DNA from: Isosphaeraceae bacterium
GTDB lineage: Bacteria; Planctomycetota; Planctomycetia; Isosphaerales; Isosphaeraceae
NCBI GenBank assembly: GCA_025356475.1
Contig: JANXSX010000150.1
Span: forward strand, 225,896 to 289,895
DNA length: 64,000 bases
Direction: 5' to 3'
In this document: positions 9,273 through 17,582 of the stretch, in pieces
Layout of the letters: each line of letters starts with the position of its first letter
How positions within the stretch are numbered: position 1 is the first letter of the stretch
The notes under the pieces: model-generated
What the model saw: only the letters and a program-made list of their open reading frames with translations
Told to the model about the DNA's origin: nothing
Database searches by the model: none
Made by a program: the position numbers and the translations under genes

Positions 9273-11645
9273 ATGCCGCTCACTTTCCGCTGTCTTAGCA
9301 TCCTCATTCCACTTTCGCTCGGGGTGGCAGTCCATGCCGATCCGGCAAGTCAGATCTTCACCGGAGCCCAGTTGCCGGAGACGGTTCAGGTCGCAAAAGA
9401 CAAGGACCTATTCGTCAAGGTTTGGAGTTCGCCCGACACGAAATATGCACTCAGTCAGGACGGCACTCGAGTCGAGATTCGTTACGAATCGGGTACTGAG
9501 GCCGCTCGACCGCGCTGGAATACAATCGGCAAAGTGTCATCCCCAACAGGATCGATCCGCTTCGAGGCCAATGCCGAGAGGGCAACGAGGCATCCATCCC
9601 CCGCTCTTCTCTTGATCACGGAGGACGAGAAGTTCGAGCCCAAGGCCGAAATGGACATCCTCCGAGGTCGGCTCGATACTGCGGCACCAACTGCGGACTT
9701 GCGACGCATGAAGATCCGCACCAATGCGGAGGGGGCGGGCTTCCGGGCTCCCGAGAACGTCCAGGCTTGGAAGGATCGGGCCGAAGCCGTTCGAACTCAG
9801 TTGCTCGTCACTCAAGGGCTTTGGCCCCTCTTCCCGAAGACCGATCTTAACCCCAAGATCGGAGGCATGCTTGATCGCGACGGGTACACCATTGAGAAAG
9901 TGGTTCTTGAGACGATGCCCGGCTTCACTCTGAGCGGGAATCTCTATCGTCCCAAGGGTAAGGAGGGCAGGCTACCCGGCTTGCTCTGCCCTCACGGACA
10001 CTGGGCGGATGGTCGGGTGAATGAGACGGTCCAGCAGCGCTGCATCGCGTGGGCAAAGTTAGGCGCGGTGGTTTTCATGTATGACATGGTGGGCTATGCC
10101 GATAGTAAAGAGTTCAAGCATGTCTTCTTGAACGATCGCCTCAATCGTTGGGGCCTGAGTCTGGTCACGCTCCAGACGTTTAACAGCATCCGGGCTCTCG
10201 ACTGGCTGTCGAGTCTGACGGATGTTGACCCTGCCCGGATCGGTTGCACAGGTGAGTCGGGCGGGGGCACCCAAACGTTCTTACTGACCGCGATCGACCA
10301 AAGGATCAAAGTCGCCGCTCCGGTCGTGATGGTTTCCGATAGCTTCCAGGGGGGCTGCGTCTGCGAAAATTGTGCGGGATTAAGGCTGGGGACAGATAAC
10401 GTCGAGTTCGCAGCTCTCTGCGCGCCCCGACCGATGAAACTGGTCGGAGCCACCGGCGATTGGACTGCGATGACGATGACGAATGCCTACCCTGCTCTGA
10501 TGGGTGTCTATTCTCTCTACGGTGCGCCCGATCGGCTCTCAGCCGACGTTTATGACTTTGAGCATAACTACAATCAAACGACACGCAACTCCGTTTACGC
10601 CTTCATGGGGAAATGGCTCCTGGGCATCAATGATCCCGAGAAGACGCGTGAAGGGGCTCAGACGATCGAGAAGCCTGAGGATCTGTTCACGTTCAACAAG
10701 GAGAATCTCGCACCCTCCGACCTGAAGACGGTCGATCAACTTGAGAGAACCTTGATCGACTTGATGCAGCGGCAAGTCGAGAAGTTGGCACCAACGAGTG
10801 TCACCGCCAACTGGGAGGCCTCACGAGACTTACTCCTCAAGGGGCTGACTGTCCGTTTGGGACACAAGAACCCAAGTCCCGGTGAGTTGGTCGGCCAGAA
10901 GGTCCGGCGGGTGAGACGACACGGACTCCTGATTATCCACGAGACCGTAGGTCGCAAGCATCAGGGCGATCAAATCCCAGTGGTTCGCCTCATTCCGGAG
11001 AAGGCGACCGGTCGTTCGACAATAATTGTGAGTGAACGAGGCAAGGCCGCCTTGCTCGGGCCGGACGGCACACCGAGCGGGTTTGTGCAGGCACTCCTCG
11101 ATCGCGGTCAGGAGGTTATTGGATTCGACCCGTTCCTTGCGGGCGAAGCGTTTGATCCAGTGACCGGTGCAAAGTCTCGTCCCCAGACTGTGCACTTCGA
11201 TACCTACAATCCATCACTGGCAGCCGACCGGATCCAGGATCTAGCCACAGTACTGGCGTGGGCGGGATCGCAGCCCGAGGTTCGAGAGGTCAGTCTCTTT
11301 GCGAGTGGTTCGATTGCGCCGCTCGTTCTGCTGGCGAGGCCTACTTTGCCGGGACTCGCTCGGACGGTGATCGACTTGGATGGCTTCGACTACGGCGATG
11401 GTTCAGGAGCGATTCCTAAGGGTATCGACCTTCCTGGCTGCCTCCAGTTCGGCGGACTCAAAGTTGCGACCGCTTTGACCGCTCCTCAGTCTCTCTGGTT
11501 GGGGGGGCATCCCGGCAGCTTCGATCGGGCATGGCCGATCAAGTCCTATCAGCTCGCAGATGGGTCTCAGCTCTTGAAGCTCCAGCCGAATTCCATCGAC
11601 CTCGCCGATGCTGCATCTTGGATCGATACCGGCGAGGTCAAATGA
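9273..11645 (+). CDS. Secreted alpha/beta-hydrolase (acetyl xylan esterase-like)
   Basis: A 790-residue exported protein with a signal peptide (about 1-22, ending VAVHADP). Residues ~195-450 form an alpha/beta-hydrolase domain of the acetyl xylan esterase/dienelactone-hydrolase type: oxyanion-region strand LLCPHGHWADG, nucleophile elbow GESGGG with Ser329, and a candidate catalytic His431 in FEHNYN. The second half (~520-790) has strand-helix alternation suggesting a degraded second hydrolase-like lobe but no second GxSxG. Proteins of this family deacetylate plant or algal polysaccharide side chains; that role is inferred. The ATG follows a purine-rich AAGAGAG. It is divergent from the amidohydrolase gene and convergent with the NagB-like gene 33 bases downstream. 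Confidence 0.8.
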   Translation: MPLTFRCLSILIPLSLGVAVHADPASQIFTGAQLPETVQVAKDKDLFVKVWSSPDTKYALSQDGTRVEIRYESGTEAARPRWNTIGKVSSPTGSIRFEANAERATRHPSPALLLITEDEKFEPKAEMDILRGRLDTAAPTADLRRMKIRTNAEGAGFRAPENVQAWKDRAEAVRTQLLVTQGLWPLFPKTDLNPKIGGMLDRDGYTIEKVVLETMPGFTLSGNLYRPKGKEGRLPGLLCPHGHWADGRVNETVQQRCIAWAKLGAVVFMYDMVGYADSKEFKHVFLNDRLNRWGLSLVTLQTFNSIRALDWLSSLTDVDPARIGCTGESGGGTQTFLLTAIDQRIKVAAPVVMVSDSFQGGCVCENCAGLRLGTDNVEFAALCAPRPMKLVGATGDWTAMTMTNAYPALMGVYSLYGAPDRLSADVYDFEHNYNQTTRNSVYAFMGKWLLGINDPEKTREGAQTIEKPEDLFTFNKENLAPSDLKTVDQLERTLIDLMQRQVEKLAPTSVTANWEASRDLLLKGLTVRLGHKNPSPGELVGQKVRRVRRHGLLIIHETVGRKHQGDQIPVVRLIPEKATGRSTIIVSERGKAALLGPDGTPSGFVQALLDRGQEVIGFDPFLAGEAFDPVTGAKSRPQTVHFDTYNPSLAADRIQDLATVLAWAGSQPEVREVSLFASGSIAPLVLLARPTLPGLARTVIDLDGFDYGDGSGAIPKGIDLPGCLQFGGLKVATALTAPQSLWLGGHPGSFDRAWPIKSYQLADGSQLLKLQPNSIDLADAASWIDTGEVK

Positions 11646-11678
11646 GAGGGCGATTGTGGACGTTCGGTGACTCGTGAC

Positions 11679-12626
11679 CTAATTCAGGTCGGCGACGAGT
11701 GGTCCTGCGAGTCCCCGGTGGAAGAACAGCTTTCCGGGGAGAGTTGGCATGAATGAGCTGGGGACCCACGGGTCGGGGCCGTAGCGCAAGGTCATCCAGA
11801 GGCTGAGCCCTTGCCACTGCATGCCACGATCGAAGACGCCGTCGGCCCCACCAATGATCCGATCGGCCTGGAGGAAAAGTCCTGGGCCGATCGTATTGGC
11901 AAAGGCGGGTACAAGGGTGGTTCGACTCTTAAAGCTTGTCAGGGCGTTCTGCTCAATCGTCAGTGGGTGGAGCATCGCTCCGATCCGATGGGTCTGCTTT
12001 TTCCACTCGTCAAGTGTGAACTCAGCAGCGAAGTGGGGCTCCCAGAACGCAATGTGGCAGACTCGGCCAATACCGAAGATCACCGACAGCTCGGCTCCTT
12101 TGGCTTTCAGGTCAGCGATCTGATCGGCATAGTTTGGAAGCGAGTCCTTGGTGGCAAAGTGGCGCTGAGCGATCGGGACCGTCAATGCACCAAGTGGGCC
12201 GTAAAAGGCGGCCTGCATCGCGTATTGGAATGCGCCTGGATTCGTGGGAGGAAGCGTATCCCCTTCGCGATTTGACCACTCGTCCATGTTGAATCCATGG
12301 ACATGATCACACGGGATGTTCCACTCTTTGAGGAAGTAGACCGCCCACCGGTACATCCCCATCGGGCCGACAGGCAAGATCAAGGCTGAGGGTCTGCCCA
12401 GTTCGCGTGCCTTGCGGATCGTCTGGGCAATCTCGTGGCCGAGCATCACGTCGAAGTCCTGGGTGCTCTCAGTCAGGATCAGTTCGAAGTCCGGATGCCA
12501 CCAAGGCTGGCGGACCCCGATCGATTCTGGAGTGTCGGATGCACATGCATCAATGAGACCGAGGTCCCATCCCTTGGGAAGGAACCCCTCCATCATCGAG
12601 CCGGCGAAGGTCGTCAATAAATTCAT
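11679..12626 (-). CDS. Glucosamine-6-phosphate deaminase-like protein
   Basis: This 315-residue protein belongs to the NagB/6-phosphogluconolactonase fold family. Matches are the phosphate-loop strand followed by VGPMGMY (85-92), the active-site strand GFNMDEW (111-117, compare NMDEY in NagB) and [13 protein letters not shown] (185-197, compare GVGxDGHIAFNEP). In NagB the last motif carries an Asp, a His and a Glu of the catalytic relay; here His191 and Glu196 remain but the Asp position is Val189. Isomerase/deaminase chemistry may therefore be altered or lost. The upstream ribosome binding site is weak, so an internal start at Met11 or Met12 is possible. No nag or amino-sugar genes are adjacent. 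Confidence 0.75.
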   Translation of the reverse strand: MNLLTTFAGSMMEGFLPKGWDLGLIDACASDTPESIGVRQPWWHPDFELILTESTQDFDVMLGHEIAQTIRKARELGRPSALILPVGPMGMYRWAVYFLKEWNIPCDHVHGFNMDEWSNREGDTLPPTNPGAFQYAMQAAFYGPLGALTVPIAQRHFATKDSLPNYADQIADLKAKGAELSVIFGIGRVCHIAFWEPHFAAEFTLDEWKKQTHRIGAMLHPLTIEQNALTSFKSRTTLVPAFANTIGPGLFLQADRIIGGADGVFDRGMQWQGLSLWMTLRYGPDPWVPSSFMPTLPGKLFFHRGLAGPLVADLN

Positions 12627-12774
12627 GACGCTGCTCGATCTGTTTGGAGAACGACACGCGATAAGTGACGAACCGGATCGGATGATCCAGGAGGCGGACC
12701 GAGCCCTCTACCAGGAGAAGTCCGCTAGAAGTAACGTCGTCTGGGGCTGGGATCCAGGTCGTCCCTTACCGATC

Positions 12775-12790
12775 TCAGGGGAATCCCTGA
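12775..12790 (-). terminator. Hairpin downstream of the quinone oxidoreductase-like gene
   Basis: A 6-bp stem (12775-12780 with 12785-12790, GAAT loop) sits inside a wider 8-bp inverted repeat (12747-12754 with 12789-12796); the two share bases and are alternatives. It lies 38 bases past the stop of the minus-strand gene at 12829, in a 202-base gap, and has no T-tract. A weak terminator call. Confidence 0.3.
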
Positions 12791-12828
12791 TCCCAGACCT
12801 GCTGACAAGTCACTCGATGCGCTGAAGT

Positions 12829-13824
12829 TTAGGGAATTGTGACGACGACCTTACCGTGGAGGGTTCCGGCAGCGTCGATAGTGTTCTGCTCGAGGAGCTT
12901 TTGAGCGTTGCTGACCTCCTCTAGTGGAAAGGTTCGACCGATCAAGGCCTTGAGCTTTCCTTCGCTGGCCCACTGGGCGAGTTCTACAGCCGCTGTACGT
13001 TGCTCCTCGGGAGTGGCATTGAACATGGCAAAGCCGATCAAGGCGCAATTGCGAGGGTAGAATGCACCCAAGGGCAGGATCGGCTTTGCGGTCCGGCCAG
13101 CCATCAGGATCATTCGGCCACGTTTGCGCAAGAGCGGGATGCTGATCTCAAGATTCGGCTCGCGCTGGGTTTCGTACCATACGTCGACCCCATCGGGGGC
13201 GAACTCACGGATCCGGGCTGGGATGTCGTCGGTCTTGTAATTGAGTGCGAGATCGGCTCCGAGTTGCGTGCTGAGGGCAACCTTGGCGTCGCTTCCCGCA
13301 GAGGTGATGACCTTGGCTCCAGCGGCCTTGGCCATCTGAACGACCATCGAGCCAACCCCCCCTGTTCCACCAGGGACATACACCGTTTCGCCAGACGCGA
13401 GCCTGCCGAACTGGAATAATCCGAGGTGGGCGGTAATCCCGGTCAATGCCATCGACGCCGCATCTGCGTCTGTCACCGAGTCCGGAGTCTTGTATAAGTA
13501 CTCCTCCGAGATCGCAGCGAACTCCGAGGTGCAACCTTGGCGTCCCAACAAGCCATTGTTTGAGCCCCAGACTCGATCGCCAACCGCAAAGCGTGTCGTT
13601 CCTGGCCCGAGAGCTTCGACCGTTCCTGCCACGTCGGTGCCGACGATATAGGGGAATGCCAGCGGCATCGCAATCATACCAGACCTGACATAGAGATCGA
13701 TCGGATTGTAGGAGACTGCATGAACCTTGACGAGGACTTCGCCGGCTTTCGGGGAAGGCTTGGGGAGATCGCCGATTTTGATCGACTCGGCGGGACCGGT
13801 TTCCGTCACAAAGGCAGCACGCAT
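12829..13824 (-). CDS. Zinc-independent NADPH:quinone oxidoreductase-like protein (MDR family)
   Basis: A 331-residue medium-chain dehydrogenase/reductase of the QOR type. It has the N-terminal GroES-like fold (VKVHAVSYNPIDLYVRSG), the VGTDVAGTVEALG segment, and the NAD(P)-binding loop YVPGGTGGVGSMVVQMAKAAGA with GGTGGVG in place of the zinc-enzyme pattern. The structural-zinc cysteines are absent, as in quinone reductases, which reduce quinones or enones with NADPH. The ATG at 13824 has AAGGA eight bases upstream. A Rieske protein gene on the same strand ends 55 bases before it, so a two-gene unit is possible. The true substrate cannot be told from sequence. Confidence 0.85.
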   Translation of the reverse strand: MRAAFVTETGPAESIKIGDLPKPSPKAGEVLVKVHAVSYNPIDLYVRSGMIAMPLAFPYIVGTDVAGTVEALGPGTTRFAVGDRVWGSNNGLLGRQGCTSEFAAISEEYLYKTPDSVTDADAASMALTGITAHLGLFQFGRLASGETVYVPGGTGGVGSMVVQMAKAAGAKVITSAGSDAKVALSTQLGADLALNYKTDDIPARIREFAPDGVDVWYETQREPNLEISIPLLRKRGRMILMAGRTAKPILPLGAFYPRNCALIGFAMFNATPEEQRTAAVELAQWASEGKLKALIGRTFPLEEVSNAQKLLEQNTIDAAGTLHGKVVVTIP

Positions 13825-13879
13825 GGTGTGATCCTTTCAGGATATAAAACGTGTTTCTTGAATAAGAGCTTAATCCCTT

Positions 13880-14194
13880 TCAAACGACACAGATCTGGAT
13901 TGCATCGCCTTCAACCCGGACCGGATAACTACCGATCTTGGTTCGAGGGCTATCGAGCCAGGTGCCGTTTTCGAGGCTGAAACGCCATCCGTGCCAGAGA
14001 CACGTGACGCTCTTATCAAAAATTACTCCCTCGCAGAGGGGGGCACCTTGATGGGGGCAGGCATTGTCGAGTGCGTAATAGGACCCTTCGTCGAAAAACA
14101 AGGCGATTTCCCGGCCATCAATTTCGACACAGACCCCACGCCCCTCGATCAACTCACCGACTTGGGCCACAGTTCGGTACGAATGCTCGGCCAA
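13880..14194 (-). CDS. Small Rieske [2Fe-2S] ferredoxin
   Basis: The 104-residue protein is a free-standing Rieske domain: Cys46-Pro-His48 and Cys65-x-x-His68 (CPHQG and CLWHGWRF) are the four cluster ligands. Length and motif spacing match NirD-like or ring-hydroxylase ferredoxin subunits, which shuttle electrons to a partner oxidoreductase. The start is TTG at 14194, supported by GGAG seven bases upstream. The oxidoreductase-like gene just downstream on the same strand could be a redox partner, but that is inference. The 164 bases to the divergent LOG-family gene must hold both promoters; I could not identify either one. Confidence 0.88.
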   Translation of the reverse strand: MAEHSYRTVAQVGELIEGRGVCVEIDGREIALFFDEGSYYALDNACPHQGAPLCEGVIFDKSVTCLWHGWRFSLENGTWLDSPRTKIGSYPVRVEGDAIQICVV

Positions 14195-14358
14195 GAGTTG
14201 GCTCCATGTATCAGATTCGAGACCAGTGAGGCGTCCGTCGGTGAGAGTATGAGATCTTCCGGGGTGCCCGGGCTTCTCGTCAACGCGTCATTTTCGCATC
14301 ATAACAGACGAACGGCGTCGAAACAGGCGGTAGCCTCGACCGGTTGGGAGTCTGGCTG

Positions 14359-14937
14359 ATGGACGAGACGCGATTCCTTTGTGTTTTTTGCGGTTCTTCG
14401 ATGGGTGTTCGATCAATCCATGCCGAGATGGCCGCGAGAGTCGGATCCTCGATCGCCCGAGAAGGGCTTGGGCTGGTTTATGGCGGCGGTCGTGTGGGAC
14501 TGATGGGGGTCGTCGCCGATGCGGCTCTGTCTGCAGGCGCTCCAGTGATTGGGGTTATTCCTGAGCATCTCTCGCGAAAAGAGATCGCTCACGCAGGGCT
14601 CACGGAGCTTCATGTTGTTGAGGATCTGCATCAACGTAAGGCGATGATGGCCAAGCGCGCATTCGGATTCTTGACCCTCGCCGGTGGGATCGGCACGTTC
14701 GAAGAGTTTTTTGAAATCCTCTCCTGGGCGGCACTCGGCCTCCACGCCAAGCCCATGGGGGTCCTCGACACCGAGGGAATCTATGGACCCCTCAAAGCCC
14801 TGATCGCCCACTCAGTCACCGAAGGCTTCACCCGTCAGTCGTACGCGGATTTGATTACCTATCGTAATGATCCCGAATCGCTCGTGGCCGAACTCGCCCG
14901 CCAGCGCCCGGAACCCCTCAAATTGCGCTGGTCGTGA
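14359..14937 (+). CDS. LOG-family (TIGR00730) nucleotide phosphoribohydrolase
   Basis: A 192-residue Rossmann-fold protein of the LOG/'lysine decarboxylase-like' family, whose studied members cleave cytokinin riboside 5'-monophosphate or other nucleoside monophosphates. Both signature loops are present: GGGRVGLMG and AGGIGTFEE, the latter deviating from the usual PGGxGTxxE by Ala for Pro. The N-terminal strand CVFCGSSMG is also typical. The ATG at 14359 has GGGAG eight bases upstream and is preferred to an in-frame TTG at 14344 that overlaps this ribosome binding site. The stop is only nine bases before the -35 box of the sdpR-like promoter. Confidence 0.88.
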   Translation: MDETRFLCVFCGSSMGVRSIHAEMAARVGSSIAREGLGLVYGGGRVGLMGVVADAALSAGAPVIGVIPEHLSRKEIAHAGLTELHVVEDLHQRKAMMAKRAFGFLTLAGGIGTFEEFFEILSWAALGLHAKPMGVLDTEGIYGPLKALIAHSVTEGFTRQSYADLITYRNDPESLVAELARQRPEPLKLRWS

Positions 14938-14945
14938 CAAAATCA

Positions 14946-14989
14946 TTGACCATCCAGTTCACTTCGACGATAATTCGATAGAAATCGAA
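14946..14989 (+). promoter_or_regulatory. Promoter plus operator of the SdpR/SdpI-like pair
   Basis: TTGACC (14946-14951) and GATAAT (14969-14974) are separated by 17 bases, a strong housekeeping promoter. A 6-bp inverted repeat, TTCGAT-AGAA-ATCGAA (14974-14989), begins on the last base of the -10 box and covers the expected transcription start. Position and symmetry are those of an ArsR-type operator, so the repressor gene 22 bases downstream probably controls itself here. Confidence 0.7.
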
Positions 14990-15010
14990 ATAAGCGTCTG
15001 GAGCGGGCGA

Positions 15011-15319
15011 ATGAATGATGTGTTCAAGGCATTGTCGGACCCGACTCGACGCGAGATCCTGCGATTGCTCGCCAGTGGCGAGCAAACCGCAGGGGATCTC
15101 GCCAGCCGATTCGACATGACCAAACCGACGGTCTCGCATCACTTTAGCGTCTTGAAAGCAGCGGATCTGGTGCGGACTCGGCGGGAGGGGCAGCAGATTT
15201 TCTACGCTCTGAACACGACCGTGATGCAGGACGTCATGACGCGGATTTATGACCTCTTCAAGGTCGCGGACGAAGATCCAAGCAAAATCGGCCCAGCCGG
15301 GCCAAAGGACGATGCGTGA
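15011..15319 (+). CDS. ArsR-family autorepressor, SdpR-like
   Basis: A 102-residue winged-helix repressor. The core (MNDVFKALSDPTRREILRLL, then GEQTAGDLASRFDMTKPTVSHHFSVLKAADLV) is the classic ArsR/SdpR helix-turn-helix, with recognition helix around TKPTVSHHFSVL. It lacks the ELCVC metal box and other obvious metal-ligand Cys residues of ArsR, SmtB or CadC, fitting the SdpR branch. I chose the ATG at 15011 because it starts the conserved domain and lies downstream of the promoter; the frame is open further upstream but that part would precede the transcription start. Its stop shares one base with the start of the SdpI-like gene (TGATG), so both are translated together. Confidence 0.88.
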   Translation: MNDVFKALSDPTRREILRLLASGEQTAGDLASRFDMTKPTVSHHFSVLKAADLVRTRREGQQIFYALNTTVMQDVMTRIYDLFKVADEDPSKIGPAGPKDDA

Positions 15320-15969
15320 TGAGTCGGGTCCATTGGTTTTGGTGGGTGGCGATCGGCATGATCGTGTCCGTTGTCATGCTAAATGTCTGGATCTTACCTG
15401 GCCTACCGGAGAAAGTGCCGACCCATTGGAACATCAAAGGAGACATTGATGCCTATGGCTCGAAATCGACCTTGTGGCTGATGCCTGGCATGATGGTCGG
15501 AATGTTCGTAATCTTCGCGGTGATCCCATTGGTCTCGCCCAAACCGTTCGATCTCGACTCAACCAAGGCCCCGTTTCGGCAAATGATGCTGATCACGGTC
15601 GCGCTGATGGGTTACATCCAACTGATCGTGGTTGCGGGAGCATCCGGAACGATCTTGAGGATCGATCGAATACTCGTGGCGGGGATCTGCCTGTTCATGG
15701 CGTTGATGGGAAATCTGATGGGCAAGATCAAGCGAAATCTCTATATGGGAATCCGCACGCCTTGGACAATTGCCAACGACCGTGTCTGGGCAGACACTCA
15801 CAGATTGGCCGCGTGGCTCTTCGTCGCAGCCGGCCTCTCGGGAATTCTCATCAGTCTATTTTGGGAACCGATTATCGCACTCGCCCCAATTTTTCTCGCC
15901 GCGATTGGATCTGTTGTTTACTCCTATGTGCATTACAAACGCCTGGAACGCAGCGGGGGTCTTGAATAA
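15319..15969 (+). CDS. SdpI-family membrane protein
   Basis: A 216-residue protein with about six membrane helices. The N-terminal part carries the DUF1648 motif (PEKVPTHWNIKGDIDAYGSK) and the C-terminal part the SdpI signature (MGIRTPWTIANDRVWADTH). In Bacillus subtilis SdpI gives immunity to the SdpC toxin and sequesters the repressor SdpR at the membrane; the same repressor-membrane protein pairing is preserved here, but no sdpC-like toxin gene is visible nearby. The start ATG overlaps the repressor stop by one base; a GTG at 15316 is the alternative. A hairpin terminator follows. Confidence 0.88.
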   Translation: MSRVHWFWWVAIGMIVSVVMLNVWILPGLPEKVPTHWNIKGDIDAYGSKSTLWLMPGMMVGMFVIFAVIPLVSPKPFDLDSTKAPFRQMMLITVALMGYIQLIVVAGASGTILRIDRILVAGICLFMALMGNLMGKIKRNLYMGIRTPWTIANDRVWADTHRLAAWLFVAAGLSGILISLFWEPIIALAPIFLAAIGSVVYSYVHYKRLERSGGLE

Positions 15970-15996
15970 GAACGCGGAGACTCAATCGGTGAGAGT

Positions 15997-16020
15997 CAAG
16001 AACCCCTAACCTGGTTCTTG
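15997..16020 (+). terminator. Terminator hairpin after the SdpI-like gene
   Basis: A perfect 8-bp stem (CAAGAACC at 15997-16004 with GGTTCTTG at 16013-16020), loop of eight bases, starts 27 bases after the stop. It can be lengthened by two base pairs past a one-base bulge. There is no strong T-tract. The rest of the 156-base gap to the convergent gene shows nothing else. Confidence 0.5.
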
Positions 16021-16125
16021 GACCGGCTTGTTGTCACTTTCCAAGGGACAGCGTCGTGCCTACGGTCGCCACATCTTCAGCAAGGACGAACCCCCGCAGA
16101 CGAAGCCCATAAACCCGAACCCACC

Positions 16126-16380
16126 TCATAAGATCCAGAGGGAGAGCCGCGCCTGGGCTGAGTCCGTCTCAGGTGCGGCAAGTGCTTGAAACGTGCGATC
16201 GCTTGTGAGAACAGCGAGAGCAACCCCGGCCACGATGAGATGAGCCAGGGCGAAAACGGCCAGGGAGGCAGGATTCTCGAACGGCCGTAATCGCCAGTCG
16301 TTCAGTCCCACTCCGAGAACCCAAAGCACGGCGTAGCTGAGGCATACTGCAAAAGCGACGTTGCGTTTGACGATGGGCAT
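16126..16380 (-). CDS. Small two-helix membrane protein
   Basis: An 84-residue hypothetical protein with two hydrophobic segments (about residues 6-24 and 40-60) separated by a polar NDWRLRPFENPAS loop. The ATG at 16380 is chosen over one five codons upstream because GGGGAG lies nine bases before it. It follows the SDR gene on the same strand after an 84-base gap. I do not recognise the family; small size lowers confidence, but the ribosome binding site and the clean membrane pattern support a real gene. Confidence 0.6.
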   Translation of the reverse strand: MPIVKRNVAFAVCLSYAVLWVLGVGLNDWRLRPFENPASLAVFALAHLIVAGVALAVLTSDRTFQALAAPETDSAQARLSLWIL

Positions 16381-16464
16381 CCCGTCGCTCCCCACGTAAC
16401 CGTTAGGGTTCCCCTCACGACCTAAAGTGCAGGTCGCCCGGGTGCATCATGAATCCAGAAATGC

Positions 16465-17235
16465 TCAAATCGCCGAGGTATAACCACCATCGACTGCCAC
16501 GGCAACTCCGGTCACGTAGTCGCTGGCGGGGCTTGAGAGCCAGATGGCGGTTCCGGCAAGGTCGGCGGGCTTGCCCCAGCGGCCATGGGGGATGCGGACG
16601 AGAACTCGCTCATGAAGTCCAGCGACTTCTACGCGGGCCTTTTCGGTTAACTCGGTATCGATCCAGCCGGGAAGGATCGCGTTGACTTGGATATGGTCAG
16701 GTGCCCAGGAAAGCGCCAGGCTCTTGGTGAGCTGGACGATCGCTCCTTTACTGCTGGCGTAGGCGCTCGCGAAGCTCGACCCATAGATCGAAGTCATGCT
16801 GCCGATGTTGATGATCTTCCCAGCCCCAGCCGATTTCATGGCGGGATAGGCGGCCTTGGACATCAGGAATGCACTCGTCAGATTGACGTCCATGACCTCC
16901 TGGAATTCGGCGAGCGAGAGGTCCTGGGGCTGCTTGCGAATGTTGATCCCAGCGTTGTTGATCAAGATATCAATCCGACCCAGGCCCTCGACGATCTGTG
17001 CGATCGCTGCGTTGACCTGGCTCTCCTTGGCCACGTCACAAGTGATGGCAAGGGTCTTGACCCCTGTCTCATCGGCGATTTTCTTGGCTGCCTTGGCGCT
17101 CTTCTCAGCGTTACGGCCGACAATTGCAATGTTGGCCCCCTGGCCGGCCAATCCAAGGGCCATCCCCAGGCCGATGCCGCCGTTTCCACCCGTGACGATC
17201 GCGACTTTGCCGGACAGATCAAATAAACCCTTCAC
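16465..17235 (-). CDS. Short-chain dehydrogenase/reductase
   Basis: A classical SDR of 256 residues: cofactor loop VTGGNGGIG near the N-terminus, the NNAG strand motif in LINNAGINIRKQ, active-site Ser in IINIGSMTSIYG, and the catalytic Tyr-x-x-x-Lys in YASSKGA. The C-terminal DYVTGVAVAVDGGYTSAI is also typical. Members of this group act on sugar acids, polyols or 3-oxoacyl groups; the N-terminal FDLSGKVAIVTGG resembles 2-deoxy-D-gluconate 3-dehydrogenases, though this is not decisive. I prefer a GTG start at 17235, which has GAGG five bases upstream; the frame continues to a TTG at 17313, giving 26 extra residues. Confidence 0.88.
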   Translation of the reverse strand: MKGLFDLSGKVAIVTGGNGGIGLGMALGLAGQGANIAIVGRNAEKSAKAAKKIADETGVKTLAITCDVAKESQVNAAIAQIVEGLGRIDILINNAGINIRKQPQDLSLAEFQEVMDVNLTSAFLMSKAAYPAMKSAGAGKIINIGSMTSIYGSSFASAYASSKGAIVQLTKSLALSWAPDHIQVNAILPGWIDTELTEKARVEVAGLHERVLVRIPHGRWGKPADLAGTAIWLSSPASDYVTGVAVAVDGGYTSAI

Positions 17236-17582
17236 CGCTACCTCGCTTATGTCTGGGGTCGGGGGAGTTCGGCTGCCGCTCAGGCTGTTCAGGGGACTCG
17301 ATTCAACAGCCAACTCGGAGCAAATTGCTCACGAGGGCTATCCATTTGACGGCACTGATGGAACCGAACTCACTGATGACTCAGGCCTCGGGCGTTGTGC
17401 CCGACGCTCTGGGGTCGCATAATATTGGCCGACCATCTCAGAGTAATCATGGGTGGGGTGCGACGCAACATGTTGGGCCTCATCGGCTCTGGTCGATCTA
17501 CCTTCCTGCTCAGCATCCGCTCTCTGAGAATTAGTTCCAATCTTACGCCGCCTGACGCATTCTCGATAAGGCTTGAACCTCA
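17236..17582. other. Divergent intergenic region, SDR / aminopeptidase
   Basis: A 347-base region between divergent genes. It contains a plausible rightward promoter (17395-17423, listed separately) and a short hairpin (17388-17393 with 17399-17404) that overlaps its -35 box. No convincing leftward promoter and no small coding sequence were seen. Confidence 0.5.
17395..17423 (+). promoter_or_regulatory. Candidate promoter of the aminopeptidase gene
   Basis: TTGTGC (17395-17400), a 17-base spacer and CATAAT (17418-17423) form a reasonable housekeeping promoter. It would give a leader of about 150 bases. A GATAAG nearer the gene (17565-17570) has a poor -35. Confidence 0.4.

Noticed and set aside
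12412..12825. A plus-strand frame covering the 202-base gap before the oxidoreductase gene
   Set aside because: Half of it is antisense to the NagB-like gene and it has no ribosome binding site or family resemblance.
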